A stretch of 33,122 nt of DNA from Bacteroidota bacterium (GTDB lineage Bacteria; Bacteroidota; Bacteroidia; Bacteroidales; F082), in the NCBI GenBank assembly GCA_003232915.1, contig QIKE01000057.1:1-33122 (forward strand), in the 5' to 3' direction. The translations under genes were made by a program, and so were the position numbers. The notes below the pieces were generated by a model, which was given only the letters and a program-made list of their open reading frames with translations, did no database searches and was not told where the DNA came from. Shown here one piece after another: positions 1-8,948 of the stretch (positions are counted from its first letter, which is position 1; the number at the start of each line of letters is the position of its first letter).

Positions 1-75
1 GGTGAACCTGTGGCTATTATTGTTTATCCGCCTTTGGCGGAAAATGGGGATTTACTTTCTGAGAACGAACATTAA
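1..75 (+). CDS. Possible C-terminal end of a gene cut by the window edge
   Basis: Frame 1 is open from the first base to a TAA at 73-75, reading GEPVAIIVYPPLAENGD and then LLSENEH. I do not recognise it. Against a real gene, the PPLAE stretch is encoded by a perfect small hairpin (TCCGCC, loop TTT, GGCGGA at 27-41) that resembles the intergenic hairpin repeats just downstream. It may therefore be repeat sequence rather than protein. Confidence 0.25.
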   Translation, partial: GEPVAIIVYPPLAENGDLLSENEH

Positions 76-104
76 CTCTTTAGTTTTTAGTTAAACTTGG
101 AAAC

Positions 105-123
105 CCACCGTCTTGGACGGTGG
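105..123. repeat. Perfect 8-bp hairpin, repeat-family member
   Basis: CCACCGTC (105-112), loop TTG, GACGGTGG (116-123). The same scaffold recurs at 244-262 as CCACCTTC, TTA, GAAGGTGG. The two differ by paired changes that keep the stem (G-C swapped for T-A). There is no T-tract, so it is not a typical terminator. Confidence 0.6.
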
Positions 124-216
124 TTATGTTCTGATGGCTATGCCTTAACTTTTATCATTAGTAAATATTAGAGTTCGTTGCATGTTTAATAGTTCTAATT
201 TTTGTGTCCCTTTTTG

Positions 217-268
217 AAGCCCCCTTTGGGGGCAAATCCAAAGCCACCTTCTTAGAAGGTGGATTTTT
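217..268. repeat. Double-hairpin intergenic repeat, copy 1
   Basis: Two adjacent perfect hairpins lie here: GCCCCC-TTT-GGGGGC (219-233) and CCACCTTC-TTA-GAAGGTGG (244-262), followed by ATTTTT. A diverged relative in the same orientation lies at 28835-28886, with the same spacing (GGCAAATC then AAAGCCAC) and its own first hairpin, GCCTC/GAGGC. It could act as a bidirectional terminator, but its presence in two unrelated gaps suggests a dispersed repeat. Confidence 0.6.
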
Positions 269-270
269 AC

Positions 271-714
271 TTATAAAAAAACTCTAAAGTTTTGTAAGGG
301 CTTTAATATATATTTTTTCCACACGATGCAATCGTGCGGTAGCGGGGGTATTTTCCGAAGGCTCTTATTTGTACATAAAAGCAGGCTCACCGGGTCGCCC
401 AAAGTATGAGGATTTACAATCCTCTCCAATGCTTCTGCCATACCGGGCTGACTCTCCTTTTGGGATTTCCTTCCACCACCAGCCTTTCGTATTCTTTTGC
501 CTTTATCTGCTTCAGAGGACTTTATACCGGATTCTAATTCTTTTATCCCCTTATTTATTCTTGCACGGCTAACACCGGCAAGTTTGGCCACTTTGACTTT
601 GTCTCCACGCTCCATACTTTTAGCTTCACTTGCCAGAAATAACCGGGCCGATTTTTCATCTAAATGCGGTAAGAGCATTTGATATTTTTCTTGTAATTGA
701 GTATCTGTTGACAT
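271..714 (-). pseudogene. Truncated ISAzo13-family transposase remnant
   Basis: The reading frame encodes 147 residues. About the first 120 match what I know of the N-terminus of ISAzo13-type transposases: KYQMLLPHLDEKSARLFLAS near the start, a helix-turn-helix region around residues 37-60 (KLAGVSRARINKGIKEL), a basic GKRIRKAGGGRKS segment, and NPHTLGDPVSLLLCTNKSLR. Full-length members are over 400 residues, so the DDE catalytic part is missing. Similarity stops near position 345; the last ~25 residues read through unrelated sequence containing a CACGAT-GCA-ATCGTG hairpin (322-336). It is a dead fragment. The family assignment is from memory of the motif pattern. Confidence 0.75.
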
Positions 715-937
715 TGTCCTGAATTTTGAACAAATGTACTACATATTTCCGAACAATCACTTAGCATTTTCGTTGTATAACATTTTATGCTTTTCGAATT
801 ATGTAAAATTTAAAAAATGAAGATAAAAGACAGTTTTGCAGAACAAAAAACATATTTTTTCTTCACCGTAAATTAAATGACGGATTGTGTTATTTTTACG
901 CCTTGAAATAAATATGATAATTAAACTTATATTGAAT

Positions 938-1951
938 ATGAATTTAACTATAAAATATCTCGGATTAGAACTGAAAAACCCAATTATTGTTGGAGCAAGT
1001 AATTTGGTAACAGATATTTCAATTCTAAAAAAGCTTGAAGAAGCAGGCGCTGCCGCAATTGTTTACAAATCGCTTTTTGAAGAACAAATTAATCTGGAAA
1101 ATCTTGAGATGATACAAGATATGACGGCCTATGACGACCGCAATGCCGAAATGACTTCATTGTTTCCACACGACATTTATGAAGCTGGTCCTGATGAATT
1201 TTTAATACATTTCGAGGAAGCAAAAAAAGCCATAACCATACCGTTGATTGCCAGCCTCAACGCCGTATTCGACGACACATGGTACGAATATGCCAAAAAG
1301 CTTGAAGAAGTAGGAGCTGATGCATTAGAGTTGAATTTTTATAACAATCCACGTGAATTCGACATCGAAGGCCGCGCTATTATCAACGAAGAACTTGATG
1401 TGATAAGAGGGGTAAAAGAATCTGTAAAAATTCCGGTAAGTGTAAAACTCAGTCCTTTCTACACTAATCCCCTCTACGTTTTTAATGAAATGGACAGAAG
1501 AGGCGTCGATAGTTTTGTTTTGTTTAACAAGCTGTTTCAGCCTGACATCAACATCGAAACCGAAAGCATGCACTTTCCTTATAATTTAAGTAGCGAAGCT
1601 GACTACCGCCTGCCTTTGCGATATGCAGGACTTATTTACGGTAATGTTAATGCTGATGTTTGTGCCAATACAGGGATTTTTACCGGTGCCGATGTAATAA
1701 AAATGATTCTTGCAGGAGCCAGTGCGGTTCAGGTTGTAAGTACTATTTATAAACATGGTCCGCAGCAAATAACCAAAATGCTCGAAGATATAGAAATTTG
1801 GATGGCCAATAAACAATACGAAAACATCAACGATTTTAAAGGTAATTTGTCGAAGAAAAACGTTAAAGATCCTTATGCTTATCGTCGAACACAATATGTT
1901 GATATTCTAATGAAATCGTCAAAGATTTTCGAAAAATATCCTTTGATATAA
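938..1951 (+). CDS. Dihydroorotate dehydrogenase-like flavoprotein lacking the usual catalytic Cys
   Basis: A 337-residue TIM-barrel protein of the DHOD family (FMN-binding). It opens with LTIKYLGLELKNPIIVGAS, has the flavin-site region IPVSVKLSPF (Lys170), and ends with ANTGIFTGADVIKMILAGAS and AVQVVSTIYKHG, where class 1 enzymes bind FMN phosphate. The C-terminus (YENINDFKGNLS) also resembles class 1A enzymes. The active-site loop, which in class 1 enzymes carries the catalytic Cys (NLSCPN-type), reads NFYNNPREFDIEG (133-145) with neither Cys nor Ser. It may therefore not oxidise dihydroorotate, and the substrate is unknown. I prefer the ATG at 938 to the one at 887, because homology starts there and a promoter-like TATTTTTA lies at 891-898. 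It is not obviously operonic with rnpA, 107 bp away. Confidence 0.85.
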   Translation: MNLTIKYLGLELKNPIIVGASNLVTDISILKKLEEAGAAAIVYKSLFEEQINLENLEMIQDMTAYDDRNAEMTSLFPHDIYEAGPDEFLIHFEEAKKAITIPLIASLNAVFDDTWYEYAKKLEEVGADALELNFYNNPREFDIEGRAIINEELDVIRGVKESVKIPVSVKLSPFYTNPLYVFNEMDRRGVDSFVLFNKLFQPDINIETESMHFPYNLSSEADYRLPLRYAGLIYGNVNADVCANTGIFTGADVIKMILAGASAVQVVSTIYKHGPQQITKMLEDIEIWMANKQYENINDFKGNLSKKNVKDPYAYRRTQYVDILMKSSKIFEKYPLI

Positions 1952-2058
1952 CTCGGTTATTTAATATAAAAATACCTGGACATTAATAAAATAGCATCAT
2001 TAACAACGGGATTAATGTGGTAGACGGCTTTTAGGGCTAATTCAAATCAAGGCAATAA

Positions 2059-2484
2059 TTGAAAATAACTAAAGATTTGACTGATAACCGAAACATAAAC
2101 ACTCAAGGCGAAATATTTGGAAAAGCCGAAAGACTACATAGCCGCAAACTTATCGAACGTTTGTTTAAGGAAGGGGATTTTTTTTTTAAATACCCTTTTA
2201 AGGTATTTTATTTTGAAACAGAAAAAGAAAAAATTGCACCGGTTGGGATACTTATCAGCGTATCTAAAAAAAATTTTAAAAAAGCTGTTGACAGGAACAA
2301 GATAAAAAGATTAATCCGTGAATCGTATCGCAAAAACAAATCAATATTATACGAATCGGATCATTTAAAAAAAGATAAAAGTCTGTTAATCGGATTGATA
2401 TACACAGCAAAAACTATTCTGCCTTTCAAGGTTTTAGAAAAGAAAATAATTCTAATTTTACGACAATTTTTTAAAGAGAAATGA
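2059..2484 (+). CDS. rnpA: Ribonuclease P protein component
   Basis: A small basic protein (141 residues) that binds RNase P RNA and assists 5' maturation of tRNAs. Hallmarks are the entry motif [18 protein letters not shown] and the family signature [19 protein letters not shown], whose RNR-type basic helix contacts the RNA. There is no in-frame ATG, so translation probably starts at TTG 2059. The residues before KAERL (~22) are longer than usual for the family. A run of ten T residues (2178-2187) encodes part of GDFFFKYPF and is a natural slippage spot, although the frame is intact here. The gene overlaps yidD by 4 bp (ATGA), indicating translational coupling. Confidence 0.95.
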   Translation: MKITKDLTDNRNINTQGEIFGKAERLHSRKLIERLFKEGDFFFKYPFKVFYFETEKEKIAPVGILISVSKKNFKKAVDRNKIKRLIRESYRKNKSILYESDHLKKDKSLLIGLIYTAKTILPFKVLEKKIILILRQFFKEK

Positions 2485-2702
2485 GCAGGTTGATCGGCAA
2501 GTTTTTCATATTACTTATTCGGGTGTATCAATACACGCTTTCGCCATTTTTAGGGCGTTCTTGCCGCTATATTCCAACATGTTCGGTTTATAGTGTAGAA
2601 GCCTTAAAAAAACATGGTCCTTTCAAAGGTGGATGGCTGGCATTGAAGCGGGTGATATCGTGCAATCCTTGGGGAGGTAGTGGCTATGATCCTGTTCCTT
2701 AA
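2481..2702 (+). CDS. yidD: Membrane protein insertion efficiency factor YidD
   Basis: A 73-residue protein with the complete family pattern: an amphipathic N-terminal helix ([18 protein letters not shown]), [20 protein letters not shown] with its conserved cysteines, and the [20 protein letters not shown] tail. YidD sits at the inner membrane and assists YidC-dependent insertion of membrane proteins. The rnpA-yidD pair is a widely conserved arrangement. Its start codon overlaps the end of rnpA. The S41 peptidase follows 22 bp downstream and may be co-transcribed. Confidence 0.95.
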   Translation: MSRLIGKFFILLIRVYQYTLSPFLGRSCRYIPTCSVYSVEALKKHGPFKGGWLALKRVISCNPWGGSGYDPVP

Positions 2703-2724
2703 TTAATTTTAAAATAATATTCTT

Positions 2725-4416
2725 ATGATAATGATAAAAAAAGTTTGGATAGTTTTTGCTTTTGTGCTGATAGCCGCAGGCCTGCGGGCTCAGGAAGAAA
2801 ATAATTTTGAAATTGCAAAGAACATAGAGATATATTCCAATGTTTTGCGACAACTCAACATAAACTATGTAGAAGACATTAAACCTGGCAAACTTACTCA
2901 GACTGCTATTAATGCCATGCTGCAAAGTCTTGATCCGTATACGATTTACGTACCCGAATCGCGTCTCGAAGATTTTGAATTGATGACCAAAGGAGAATAT
3001 GGTGGCATAGGTTCGATGATTCAAAAACAGGGTTATTATGTAGTGATTACAGAACCTTACGAAGGCTTTCCCGCACAGAAAGCTGGATTGAGAGCAGGAG
3101 ATAAAATTATTGCTATTGATGGCGATTCGGCACGGGGAAAAAGTTCTGCGGATGTTAGTAAAAAGCTGAAAGGCACACCCAAATCGGTGGTGAAATTAAG
3201 AATCAGGCATTTCGGAGCTGATAAGGATACGATTATTGATATCACCCGCGAAAAAATTAAAATTCCCAACATCCCATATTATGGTGTAACGGACAACGAT
3301 ATAGGCTATATCATATTAAGCCAGTTTAATCCTAATGCTGCTCTTAACGTGAAACAAGCTTTTCTTAACTTAAAAAACAAGTATCATATAAAAGGGTTAA
3401 TATTCGACTTGCGAGGAAATGGGGGTGGGCTGCTCAAAGAAGCTGTGGACATAGTAAATCTTTGGATTCCTAAAGGACAGTTGGTCGTTACTACGAAGGG
3501 AAAATTAAAACGGAATTCCACTGTCAGCCGAACCCTCAACGAACCTGTTGACTTAAAAATGCCGCTTACAGTGCTTGTTAATGGTAACACAGCCTCTGCA
3601 TCTGAAATTGTATCAGGTTCGCTGCAAGATTTGGATAGGGCGGTCATTATCGGCCGTCGTACATTTGGCAAAGGCTTGGTTCAAAATATTGTATCGCTTC
3701 CATACAATTCAAAAATCAAAATCACTATAGCCAAATATTACATTCCGAGTGGCAGATGCATACAAGCTATTGACTATTTCAACAAAGACAAAAACGGCAA
3801 TCCCGACCACGTTCCCGATTCATTAATCCGCGCTTTTAAAACCAAAGACGGACGGACGGTTTACGATGGTAAAGGTATCAAACCCGATATTGTGGTTAAA
3901 GAAAGAAAATATAGTCAGGTAACTACCGACTTGTATGCCAAAAATTATATTTTCAACTTCGCCAACGAGTTTTATTTGCGACACCGGAGCATTGCACCTC
4001 CCGAAAGTTTTGTTATTAGCGACTCGACTTTCAACGCATTCGAAAACTATGTTGCCAAAAAAGGTTTCAATTATAATACCGAAACAGAAAGCCTTTTGAA
4101 GCAACTTGATAAAAGTGCACAACGTGAAAGATATCTCTCAGCCATCAAAGTACAGCTCGACACACTACAAAAAACCATTGAACAGGAAAAGAAAAACGAT
4201 ATTGAGAAGTATAAAAACGAGATTAAGAACTTACTAAAAATGGAAATCATTGGTAGATATTATTATCAAAAAGGAAAAATCAGAGCTTCGCTTGGCGATG
4301 ATTTAGATTTAAGAGAAGCTGAGAAAGTGCTCAACAGCAAAAAATTATATTCTTCCATCCTCAACGGTACTTACAAAACACCCAAATCAGAAAAAATAAT
4401 TATACGGAAAAAATAA
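2725..4416 (+). CDS. S41-family carboxyl-terminal processing peptidase (CtpA/Prc type)
   Basis: A 563-residue exported serine protease. It has a signal peptide (IVFAFVLIAAGLRAQ), an N-terminal helical region, a PDZ domain around residues 85-170 (GIGSMIQKQGYYVVITEP, KAGLRAGDKIIAIDGDSARG) and an S41 protease core. The catalytic pair is visible: Ser291 in NTASASEI and Lys316 in FGKGLVQ. They are 25 residues apart, as in Prc (430/455) and plant D1 processing protease (372/397). A helical C-terminal extension (~420-563) is rich in Lys and Glu. It probably trims or degrades periplasmic proteins from their C-termini. Two close ATGs (2725 and 2731) could both start it; the difference is two residues. 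It follows yidD by 22 bp. Confidence 0.93.
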   Translation: MIMIKKVWIVFAFVLIAAGLRAQEENNFEIAKNIEIYSNVLRQLNINYVEDIKPGKLTQTAINAMLQSLDPYTIYVPESRLEDFELMTKGEYGGIGSMIQKQGYYVVITEPYEGFPAQKAGLRAGDKIIAIDGDSARGKSSADVSKKLKGTPKSVVKLRIRHFGADKDTIIDITREKIKIPNIPYYGVTDNDIGYIILSQFNPNAALNVKQAFLNLKNKYHIKGLIFDLRGNGGGLLKEAVDIVNLWIPKGQLVVTTKGKLKRNSTVSRTLNEPVDLKMPLTVLVNGNTASASEIVSGSLQDLDRAVIIGRRTFGKGLVQNIVSLPYNSKIKITIAKYYIPSGRCIQAIDYFNKDKNGNPDHVPDSLIRAFKTKDGRTVYDGKGIKPDIVVKERKYSQVTTDLYAKNYIFNFANEFYLRHRSIAPPESFVISDSTFNAFENYVAKKGFNYNTETESLLKQLDKSAQRERYLSAIKVQLDTLQKTIEQEKKNDIEKYKNEIKNLLKMEIIGRYYYQKGKIRASLGDDLDLREAEKVLNSKKLYSSILNGTYKTPKSEKIIIRKK

Positions 4417-4440
4417 TTAAGAACTGAAAGCCGGTTTTTT

Positions 4441-6123
4441 ATGACCCTTGAATCAAAAAATATCCATTCCGATGCTTATATTGTAGCAATCATCATTATT
4501 GCTATCAGCATACCCCTTTCAAAATTTACTATGAGTATCAGCGAATTTATTTTGTTTGGGCTGTGGATATGGTCTGGTTTTCACTTTCGCATTGCAAAAC
4601 GTTTTTTTAAGTATCAAGGTTTTTGGGGCGGTAGTTATTATTTTTTCGGCTATATTTTTAAATTAACTTACAGCAATTTTGTAGAAAAAATGAAGCTGTT
4701 TTTTAAAAATAAAGCTGCATTGGTTTTGGCGTCTATTTATTTTTTACATATTGCAGGTCTAATTACAACCAACAATTTCGATTATGCCGCCAAAGATTTG
4801 CGCGTAAAATTGCCTCTGCTGCTATTTCCTGTAATTTTTTCAACCATCAACAAAGTAAACTACAAGACATTCAGGCAGATAATGCAGTTTTATATAGCGG
4901 CTATTTTTGCCGGTACGTTGATAAGCGCCGCTTTGTTTTTTAAAGGAGATTATTACGATATTCGTGAAATATCTCCTTTTATTTCTCCCATTCGTTTTGG
5001 GCTTAATATCACTTTTGCCATATTTATTTTACTCTATTTTATTGTAAAAGACAAATTTTTCAAAAAGTCTATAAAAATATTCTTTGGAGTTTTGATTGCA
5101 TGGTTTATAGAAATCCTTTTCCTAATGCAGTCTCTAACGGCTCTATCAGCTATTTTTATTCTCATTGTAGGTTTTCTGATTTATTTCGGTTTTAAAACAC
5201 GATTTCTCTATTTTAGATTAATTATAGCCAGTTTGTTGATTGCATTTCCGATAGGAATCGCTTATTATATTTATCATGATGTAAAACAGTCGATTACGCC
5301 ACCAAAAATAAATCCTGCCACACTTGATAAATATACCGCCCAAGGAAATCCTTATATTTTCGATACCATTCCACCGGTTGTTGAAGACGGGAAATATATC
5401 GGTTTGTATATTTGCTATAAAGAGATGAAAAAAGCATGGAATAAAAGAAGCCATTCCAGTTTTGACGGTAAGACGAAAACCGGTGAAAATATAAAAGATG
5501 TTCTTATTCGATATTTAACATCAAAAAATTTAAGAAAAGATGCAAAAGGTGTTAACGCACTTACAAAAAAAGACATCGTTATGATTGAAAATGGTGTGGC
5601 AAACTACAACTATATTGCAAACCCTGGCTTACATACTCGCCTTTTAATAATTATAAAAGGTTATAATAATTACGAGATTACCGGCGATCCCAGCGGTAAC
5701 TCTATTATGCAACGTGTCGAATATTTAAAAGCTGCATTACACATTATACATGATAATTTTTGGATAGGAGTTGGTACCGGCGATATCGAAGATGCATTTT
5801 ATAGCGAATTTAATAAAATGCATTCAAAACTCAAAGAAATATTCTGGTTTCATGCTCATAACCAGTTCCTTGCTTTTTTTGTCGCTTTTGGACTTTTCGG
5901 ATTTTTATTTTTCCTGTTTGCACTAATTTATCCGGTGATTATTACCCGGGCCTATCACGACTATTTTTTCATCGTTTTTTATGTTATTGCCCTTTTTTCA
6001 ATGCTCACAGACGATACGCTTGAAACGCAGGCAGGTGTTACCTTTTTTGCTTTCTTCTTTTCCTTTTTGATGTTTGGAAAAAAACCTAAAAAGAAAACTT
6101 TGACACATACATCAAAACTTTAA
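4441..6123 (+). CDS. O-antigen ligase-like polytopic membrane protein
   Basis: A 560-residue inner-membrane protein with about ten or more hydrophobic segments. A long hydrophilic stretch (roughly residues 285-425) is interrupted by few hydrophobic residues and is probably a large periplasmic loop. After it comes WIGVGTGDIEDAF and then WFHAHNQFLAFF (His471 and His473), followed by GLFGFLFFLFALIYP. This His-Asn motif at the start of a late membrane segment is the hallmark of the Wzy/WaaL-type O-antigen ligase fold. Such enzymes transfer or polymerise glycans on undecaprenyl carriers, or link them to lipid A or protein. Which of these it does cannot be told from sequence. It starts 24 bp after the S41 stop. 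No glycosyltransferase cluster is nearby. Confidence 0.8.
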   Translation: MTLESKNIHSDAYIVAIIIIAISIPLSKFTMSISEFILFGLWIWSGFHFRIAKRFFKYQGFWGGSYYFFGYIFKLTYSNFVEKMKLFFKNKAALVLASIYFLHIAGLITTNNFDYAAKDLRVKLPLLLFPVIFSTINKVNYKTFRQIMQFYIAAIFAGTLISAALFFKGDYYDIREISPFISPIRFGLNITFAIFILLYFIVKDKFFKKSIKIFFGVLIAWFIEILFLMQSLTALSAIFILIVGFLIYFGFKTRFLYFRLIIASLLIAFPIGIAYYIYHDVKQSITPPKINPATLDKYTAQGNPYIFDTIPPVVEDGKYIGLYICYKEMKKAWNKRSHSSFDGKTKTGENIKDVLIRYLTSKNLRKDAKGVNALTKKDIVMIENGVANYNYIANPGLHTRLLIIIKGYNNYEITGDPSGNSIMQRVEYLKAALHIIHDNFWIGVGTGDIEDAFYSEFNKMHSKLKEIFWFHAHNQFLAFFVAFGLFGFLFFLFALIYPVIITRAYHDYFFIVFYVIALFSMLTDDTLETQAGVTFFAFFFSFLMFGKKPKKKTLTHTSKL

Positions 6124-6417
6124 TAGTAAAATACACAACAAAAGCAAAATGATATTAAATTTGCACCTCTTAAATCTGCACAAAGTTATTAACATAGATA
6201 ATCACGGAATTTTAAATATGTTGATTTTTTCCTTTTTTCATTCAAAAATTCTGTAATTATCATGTAATCAGTAGAATGTCTATTTATTTTTTATTCTTTT
6301 TGTAAAAACATATATATCATACATTTTACTATTTAGTTTTGATAGGTTTCTATTTACACAGCAATTGACAAGTAAATATTTTTACTTAGTCATATGATAT
6401 ATTTAATATTTACAGCA
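6124..6417. other. AT-rich gap before the IS1380 remnant
   Basis: No gene is recognisable. The sequence is extremely T-rich and probably includes the left end of the decayed IS1380 element, but I could not pair a left terminal inverted repeat with a right one. Confidence 0.5.
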
Positions 6418-7150
6418 ATGAAAGTACAAAATTTATTTAAAACGCTAAGTCCTTTTGCAGGAATTTCTTTTGATAACGAATTGTTCGACAGGTCTGGTTT
6501 AAACGAATATATTGATAACGAGTTAGCTATTAGTTCAAAAATTGTTGGATATCCATACAGGGAAATAATTAGAAACGTAACTAATGGTTTTTTTTCGTGT
6601 GGAGGACCATATTGAAGACATCAATACACATTTAAAAAATTTTCTTACGATAAAACAATAGTGTGCCAAATCCCGCTACAGTATTAAGAGAAATAACCGA
6701 CCGGCAAACCGATTGAAATCAATTATAATAAACATGAAGTGGCCTCTTCTCCGATTTTATGAATAATGACTTTGGCTAAAAGGATTTGCCGTTTCCTTTT
6801 ATGAGTCCGATCTAAAAAGGTTACAATTTGGTTTCAGCCACTTTTACCCCTCAATCCCCTAAAGGGGAAGTGGCTGAAGATCAGTACAGTAAATACCGAT
6901 TTTCATTATTTACCCTAGTTAACCTTTTTAGACTGGACTCTTTTATGAATCAAAACAATGCTTTTATAATAATTATGACAATGAAAAAAAATTACAACTA
7001 TGTCGTTAGAAAAGTCCCGGAAGTGTTTGCGGATGTTAAACTTACAACACGCCTAAAAAGATTTATGTTCAGATTCATATCTGTAGCAGGTAAATGGAAA
7101 TATCAAGACTGAAGATGGATGTTGAAGTTATACACAAACAAGCCATATTA
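6418..7150 (+). pseudogene. Decayed IS1380-family transposase with internal deletion and nested insertion
   Basis: Pieces of one transposase lie in several frames. The N-terminus starts at ATG 6418 (MKVQNLFKTLSPFAGISFDN, then GYPYREIIRNVTNGFFSCGG). After a small indel near 6604 the frame shifts to HIEDINTHLKNFL, and after another to NNSVPNPATVLREITDR (ends ~6710). About 260 residues are then missing, judged from family length. The C-terminal part resumes with MNNDFG (6759), a stop, and DLPFPF; it is interrupted at 6803-6940 by the short element described separately and continues as MNQNNAFIII, NYNYVVRKVPEVFADVKL and FRFISVAGKW before TGA at 7110-7112. Weak similarity continues to ~7150. IS1380 assignment rests on these motifs. 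Clearly non-functional. Confidence 0.85.
6803..6940. mobile_element. MITE-like element, copy 1 (138 bp), inside the IS1380 pseudogene
   Basis: The ends are imperfect inverted repeats: GAGTCCGATCTAAAAAGGTT (6803-6822) against AACCTTTTTAGACTGGACTC (6921-6940), with 18 of 20 positions pairing. It is flanked by a perfect direct repeat TTTTAT (6797-6802 and 6941-6946), the expected target duplication. The interior has no coding capacity and forms a hairpin with CAGCCACTT / AAGTGGCTG arms around CCCCTAAAGGGG. Removing the element and one TTTTAT rejoins the transposase reading DLPFPF to MNQNNAF exactly. A second copy lies at 18075-18226. Confidence 0.9.
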
Positions 7151-7190
7151 CAGGCCGATATGCTGAACTATCTCCAAATAAATTGAAAAA

Positions 7191-7822
7191 CAAAGGACTG
7201 TTATGCCCATTTTTTTTCAATTAATTAATTGTCAATTATCTGATGATATGATTGTTAACATGTTTTGTTCCAATTCTTAAAATGGATTTTTATTTAAAAA
7301 GCATACGAGTAAATCAATCAAAGTAATCTGAAAACGGCAAGTCGAGTATTTCAAGCTTTTTTTTGTTGATTGCATCTTCAAATAAAGTAAAAATGTATGG
7401 TTTTACTCTAAGGATTCCAGAAATAGCATAAATAGGGTAATTGATTTTCCCCCGCTAAATACGTAAACAAGTGTATATCTAAATATTAAAAAGCATGCAA
7501 TATTTTTGTAATTCGCTGATCATCAAATTTTTTAACAAAACCACGGATCATGATCGAATACTCAGGTTAGTATAATTTTGAATTTACTTGCGGATTTAAG
7601 GGTAAGTTTAAAATCCATTTATTACAAAAATTACTCTTTATTAATACTAAGGTAAAGGATTTTATTAGCAATTTTGATTATATATTACCGAATCGGTTTA
7701 CTTTTGCAATAGCATTTTGGTGTTTAATCAAATAGAGACGAAAGTAAGAAAACAAAGCCAATAATACGTTTTCGATTAAAACCGGGATAAAACAAAAAAG
7801 GACAGGTTTAAAACATAATAAT
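7191..7822. other. Gene-free, AT-rich stretch upstream of pdxA
   Basis: I found no convincing ORF on either strand, no RNA gene and no terminator. It probably contains the right end of the IS1380 remnant and the pdxA promoter region. Short similar words recur, such as AAAAAGCATACGAG and AAAAAGCATGCAA near 7298 and 7488, but nothing larger is supported. Confidence 0.4.
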
Positions 7823-8947
7823 ATGGATAACAGAAGCATAGTAAGTAAAGAGAGAAAAGTTAGGGTTGCTATTACTCATGGTGACGTCAACGGGATTAAT
7901 TACGAAATTATCATCAAAGCTATTAAAGATAACCGGTTATACGAATTGTTTACACCCATTGTTTACGGTTTGTCAAAAGTTGTGGGATATCATCGAAAAA
8001 ATATGAATATTAACGACTTCAACTACAACGTAGTGAAGGATGCGCGGCAAGCATTAACCAACCATGCTAATATAGTAAACATCAGTAACCGTGAGGTAAA
8101 AATTGAGTTTGGAAAATCAACTGTTGAGGCTGGTATTCTTGCTTATGAAGCCCTTGAAAAAGCAGTAGCAGATTTAAAAGAGCAGAAAGTGGATGTACTG
8201 GTTACCGCACCTATCAATAAGGCAAATATTCATTCTGAAAATTTTCATTTTCCCGGGCACACCGAATATTTTTCAGACCGTTTTCAAATCAGCAACTATC
8301 TGATGCTGATGGTTGAAGGCGGGTTGCGTGTGGCAATGGTTACCGGACATATTCCACTAAAAGAGGTTGCGGAAACGCTTAGCAAAAAAATTATTAGTGA
8401 AAAGATTGCCGTTTTACATCATTCGTTGCAGCGCGATTTTCTTATTGATGCACCTAAAATTGCTGTTTTAGGACTAAATCCTCATGCCGGCGACAAAGGC
8501 CTTATCGGCGACGAAGACGAACTGATTATAAATCCGGCGATTATCTCGGCAAAAAAACACGGCAGTTTTATTTACGGACCATTTGCTGCCGACGGCTTTT
8601 TCGGTTCGGGAGAATATTGTAAGTACGATGCTATTCTGACTATGTATCACGATCAAGGCCTAATACCATTTAAATTGTTGTCAATGGAAAAAGGGGTTAA
8701 CTTTACTGCAGGTTTGCCTATTATACGTACTTCACCCGTACATGGTGTTGCTTACAATATTGCCGGTAAAAATATAGCTTCCTATACTTCTATTCGACAA
8801 GCTATTTATCTCGCACTTGATATTTATAATAATAGAAAAGTTTACGACAAAATACATGAAAATCCTTTGGATTTCAATCTGATGAGTGAAAATATCCACA
8901 ACGACACTAAAGACATTCCCGACGAAATGAAAGAGGTTCAGGACTAA
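7823..8947 (+). CDS. pdxA: 4-hydroxythreonine-4-phosphate dehydrogenase
   Basis: A 374-residue enzyme of the DXP-dependent pyridoxal phosphate pathway, which oxidises 4-phosphohydroxy-L-threonine with NAD. The start RVAITHGDVNGINYEI matches the family's GDPxGIGPE region. The three metal-binding histidines are present at their expected places: His146 (FPGHTEYF), His221 (GLNPHAGDKG) and His276 (YHDQGLIPFK). Further family signatures are VLVTAPINKANI and GPFAADGFF. It is longer than E. coli PdxA (329) because of inserts and a ~25-residue C-terminal tail. It is followed after one base by murF-alr. That is a sensible pairing because alanine racemase needs PLP. Confidence 0.93.
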   Translation: MDNRSIVSKERKVRVAITHGDVNGINYEIIIKAIKDNRLYELFTPIVYGLSKVVGYHRKNMNINDFNYNVVKDARQALTNHANIVNISNREVKIEFGKSTVEAGILAYEALEKAVADLKEQKVDVLVTAPINKANIHSENFHFPGHTEYFSDRFQISNYLMLMVEGGLRVAMVTGHIPLKEVAETLSKKIISEKIAVLHHSLQRDFLIDAPKIAVLGLNPHAGDKGLIGDEDELIINPAIISAKKHGSFIYGPFAADGFFGSGEYCKYDAILTMYHDQGLIPFKLLSMEKGVNFTAGLPIIRTSPVHGVAYNIAGKNIASYTSIRQAIYLALDIYNNRKVYDKIHENPLDFNLMSENIHNDTKDIPDEMKEVQD

Positions 8948-8948
8948 A

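Noticed and set aside
1586-1894. Long open frames opposite or overlapping the large genes (for example within the DHOD-like, murF-alr, T9SS and 994-residue genes)
   Set aside because: They are antisense or out-of-frame shadows of well-supported genes, with no recognisable motifs.
6828-7112. A 94-residue ORF spanning the MITE-like element and the transposase tail
   Set aside because: Its first ~39 residues come from the inserted element and the rest from the IS1380 fragment; it is a chance join of two remnants.
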